Source of the DNA: Lujinxingia sediminis
Lineage (GTDB): Bacteria > Myxococcota_A > Bradymonadia > Bradymonadales > Bradymonadaceae
Direction: 5' to 3'
Assembly: GCF_004005565.1 (NCBI RefSeq)
Contig: NZ_SADD01000007.1
Location: forward strand, 124,001 to 188,000
Length of the DNA: 64,000 nucleotides
The first letter of the stretch is position 1; each line of letters opens with the position of its first letter. This document shows positions 62,452 to 64,000 of this stretch, piece after piece. A model generated the notes under the pieces. The model saw only the letters and a program-made list of their open reading frames with translations. It had not been told where the DNA came from and did no database searches. The translations under genes were made by a program, and so were the position numbers.

Positions 62452-63489
62452 ATGGCCCCGACCGACCCCTCCGACACTCTGGCAACGACGCTGCAAACCT
62501 GGCTTGAAGTCGACTCCACCAGCGGCGAAGAGAAGGCGTTTCTGGAGCTTCTGGAGGCCGAGCTGAAAGAGGCCGGCTTCAGCCGCATCGATCGCCAGGA
62601 TGTCGCCCCGGGGCGCTACAACCTGCTGGCGCGTACCGAGCGGCCGGCGCGCCTGCTCTACTCCACCCACGTCGATACGGTTCCCCCCTTTTTACCGGTT
62701 CGACGCGAGGGCGACCGCATCTTCGGACGCGGAGCCTGCGACACCAAGGGCGGGCTTCTGGCGATGCTTCAGGCCGCAAAGCGCCTGCTGGCCGCCGGAG
62801 AGCGCGACCTGGGATTCTTGTTGGTGGTCGGCGAAGAGGTGGACCATTGCGGCGCAAAGAAAAGCGTGGCGTTGAGCCACCTGAAGGAAGAGGGGCTTGA
62901 GCGCATCATCCTCTGCGAGCCCACCATCAACCGGGTGGTCGCCGCGCAAAAAGGCATGCTCAAATTCACCCTGAAGACCGAGGGCGTGGCCGGCCATTCG
63001 GCCTTTGTGGACCGGGGCACCTCGGCGATCAACAAACTCCTCGATGTGCTTGAGCGCATGCGCCAGCACGACTGGCCCACGGACACCATTCTGGGGCCGA
63101 CGACGCTGAACATCGGCACCATTGAGGGGGGTGTGGCGGCCAACGTCTTTGCGCCCTCGGCGCAGGCGCAGGTTCTGATGCGCGCCGTCAGCCCGATCGC
63201 GCCGCTGCTCCAGAGGGTTGAGGCACTGGCCGGCGAGGAGGCGCGGGTGGAGGGGGCGGTTTACAACGACCCGGTCTTCTTCGATCCGCCCGAGGGTTAC
63301 GAGGTGGCGACGGTGCCTTTCAACACCGACGCGACCTACGTCAGCGAGCTTGCGCCGGTATGGCTTGTGGGTCCGGGCGATATTCGCGTGGCCCACGCCG
63401 ACCACGAGCATATTGATGTGAGCGATCTTCAGGCGGGCATCGACCTCTACACCGAGCTCGGCACTCTGGCGCTCCGAACGCAACGCTGA
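62452..63489 (+). CDS. M20-family peptidase/deacylase (ArgE/DapE type)
   Basis: A 345-residue zinc hydrolase starting at ATG 62452 behind AGGAG. Ligands appear in STHVDTVPPF (His), GRGACDTKGGLLAML (Asp), VVGEEVDHCG (catalytic Glu-Glu) and a C-terminal ADHEHID (His). The dimerisation domain (EGVAGHSAFVDRG onward) is present. The substrate class (acetylornithine, succinyl-diaminopimelate, acetyl-lysine or dipeptide) cannot be decided; the length is somewhat short for ArgE. It follows pepP divergently, so peptide or amino-acid recycling is a reasonable context. Confidence 0.9.
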   Translation: MAPTDPSDTLATTLQTWLEVDSTSGEEKAFLELLEAELKEAGFSRIDRQDVAPGRYNLLARTERPARLLYSTHVDTVPPFLPVRREGDRIFGRGACDTKGGLLAMLQAAKRLLAAGERDLGFLLVVGEEVDHCGAKKSVALSHLKEEGLERIILCEPTINRVVAAQKGMLKFTLKTEGVAGHSAFVDRGTSAINKLLDVLERMRQHDWPTDTILGPTTLNIGTIEGGVAANVFAPSAQAQVLMRAVSPIAPLLQRVEALAGEEARVEGAVYNDPVFFDPPEGYEVATVPFNTDATYVSELAPVWLVGPGDIRVAHADHEHIDVSDLQAGIDLYTELGTLALRTQR

Positions 63490-63737
63490 GATGCCCCCGC
63501 GCGCAGCGCGGACGACGCGCAGCGCCCCTGTGGCCGCGTCGCCCCCGAGGGCGCGCCGAGCAAACCCGATCGCTGGACATTTCAATAAAGGTGTACAAGT
63601 TCGCTTCCGACGGAAATTGACCGGGTACATTCACGTACCCGACCTCTTCGCCAACGCGGTCCATCCCACGTCGATCGTAGCACCCGACAGGAGCTTCTTT
63701 GGGACGCCGCCCCGAGCGTTTCTCGCCAGGAGGACTC

Positions 63738-64000
63738 ATGACACGTACACAGCACACAGAGCATACCCGGGTCGTCTTCGACGCACTCGACTCGCTGGCC
63801 GGCTTCGGCACCGGCACCCCCACCATCACCGCCGAGCAGAGCCCCCACGCCGCGCTGCAGGCGCTTCTTCCGGCGCTCGCCACGCTCAGCCCTCAAAAGG
63901 CCCCCAGGCCCACCTTTGAGCGCCGCGGCGAGGCCAAATTCTTTCTCGATCACTTCGCGCTGGGCGAGGAGGTGGCGGTGGTGCCCCTGTGGCATATTGA
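63738..64000 (+). CDS. hypothetical protein, 3' end beyond the window
   Basis: The frame is open from ATG 63738, behind a strong AGGAGG, to the right edge; 87 residues are visible. The sequence is Thr/Ala/Pro-rich (GFGTGTPTITAEQSPHAALQ), then RRGEAKFFLDHFALGEEVAVVPLW. No signal peptide and no recognised domain. Ribosome site and codon use make it a real gene. Upstream, CGGGTAC-N6-GTACCCG near 63622-63641 is a possible operator. Confidence 0.7.
   Translation, partial: MTRTQHTEHTRVVFDALDSLAGFGTGTPTITAEQSPHAALQALLPALATLSPQKAPRPTFERRGEAKFFLDHFALGEEVAVVPLWHI

Overview
The window is GC-rich chromosomal DNA, except for one clearly AT-rich island at about 6.1-9.8 kb. Cys-rich metalloprotease lipoproteins, FHA-GGDEF and NtrC-type signalling proteins, many hypothetical lipoproteins and a large lipoprotein penicillin acylase suggest a deltaproteobacterial/myxobacterial-like organism, possibly a Bradymonadales relative. 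This assignment is an inference from gene content; no rRNA or tRNA gene was recognised to test it.

Layout. 0-5.6 kb: a WD40 protein cut by the left edge, a secreted Cys-rich metalloprotease, a HEAT-repeat protein and an FHA-GGDEF diguanylate cyclase. 5.6-6.1 kb: decayed direct repeats and a nest of GACAA/TTGTC palindromes. 6.1-9.7 kb: the AT-rich island with a compact SIR2-HerA-KTSC operon, an anti-phage defence module, plus a small divergent ORF. 9.8-14 kb: a membrane protein, then fdhD and a YdeP/FdhF-type molybdoenzyme. 14-20.6 kb: a lipoprotein and an RpoH-type sigma factor diverging from a region with repeated CTGTTCA heptamers, a histidine kinase and the penicillin acylase. 20.7-26.9 kb (minus): envelope lipoproteins, a rhodanese and rimO.

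26.9-31.1 kb: a histidine kinase/NtrC-type regulator pair diverges from a gene for a secreted Asp/Gly repeat protein. A good sigma-54 -24/-12 promoter match lies in front of the repeat gene, so this looks like one self-contained regulatory circuit. 31-41.4 kb (minus): a methyltransferase, clpX, kdd-like dehydrogenase, family-4 uracil-DNA glycosylase, coaBC with a CoA-type Nudix hydrolase, a PPC-domain protein and a DUF2804 protein. 41.9-47.9 kb: an MBL-rhodanese fusion, a rimB-rimK-aspartoacylase operon, a degenerate adenylate-forming protein and a lipoprotein. 48.1-54 kb: a complete Mrp antiporter operon (A/B fusion, C, D, E, F, G). 54-64 kb: an RlmK-like methyltransferase, trpS, a five-domain S1 protein, yaaA, a TM2 protein, a Xaa-Pro aminopeptidase, an M20 peptidase and a gene cut by the right edge.

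The two most interesting systems are the SIR2-HerA-KTSC island, in which the third gene is translationally tied to a known defence pair, and the sigma-54-controlled Asp/Gly-repeat protein with its own two-component system and structured leader.
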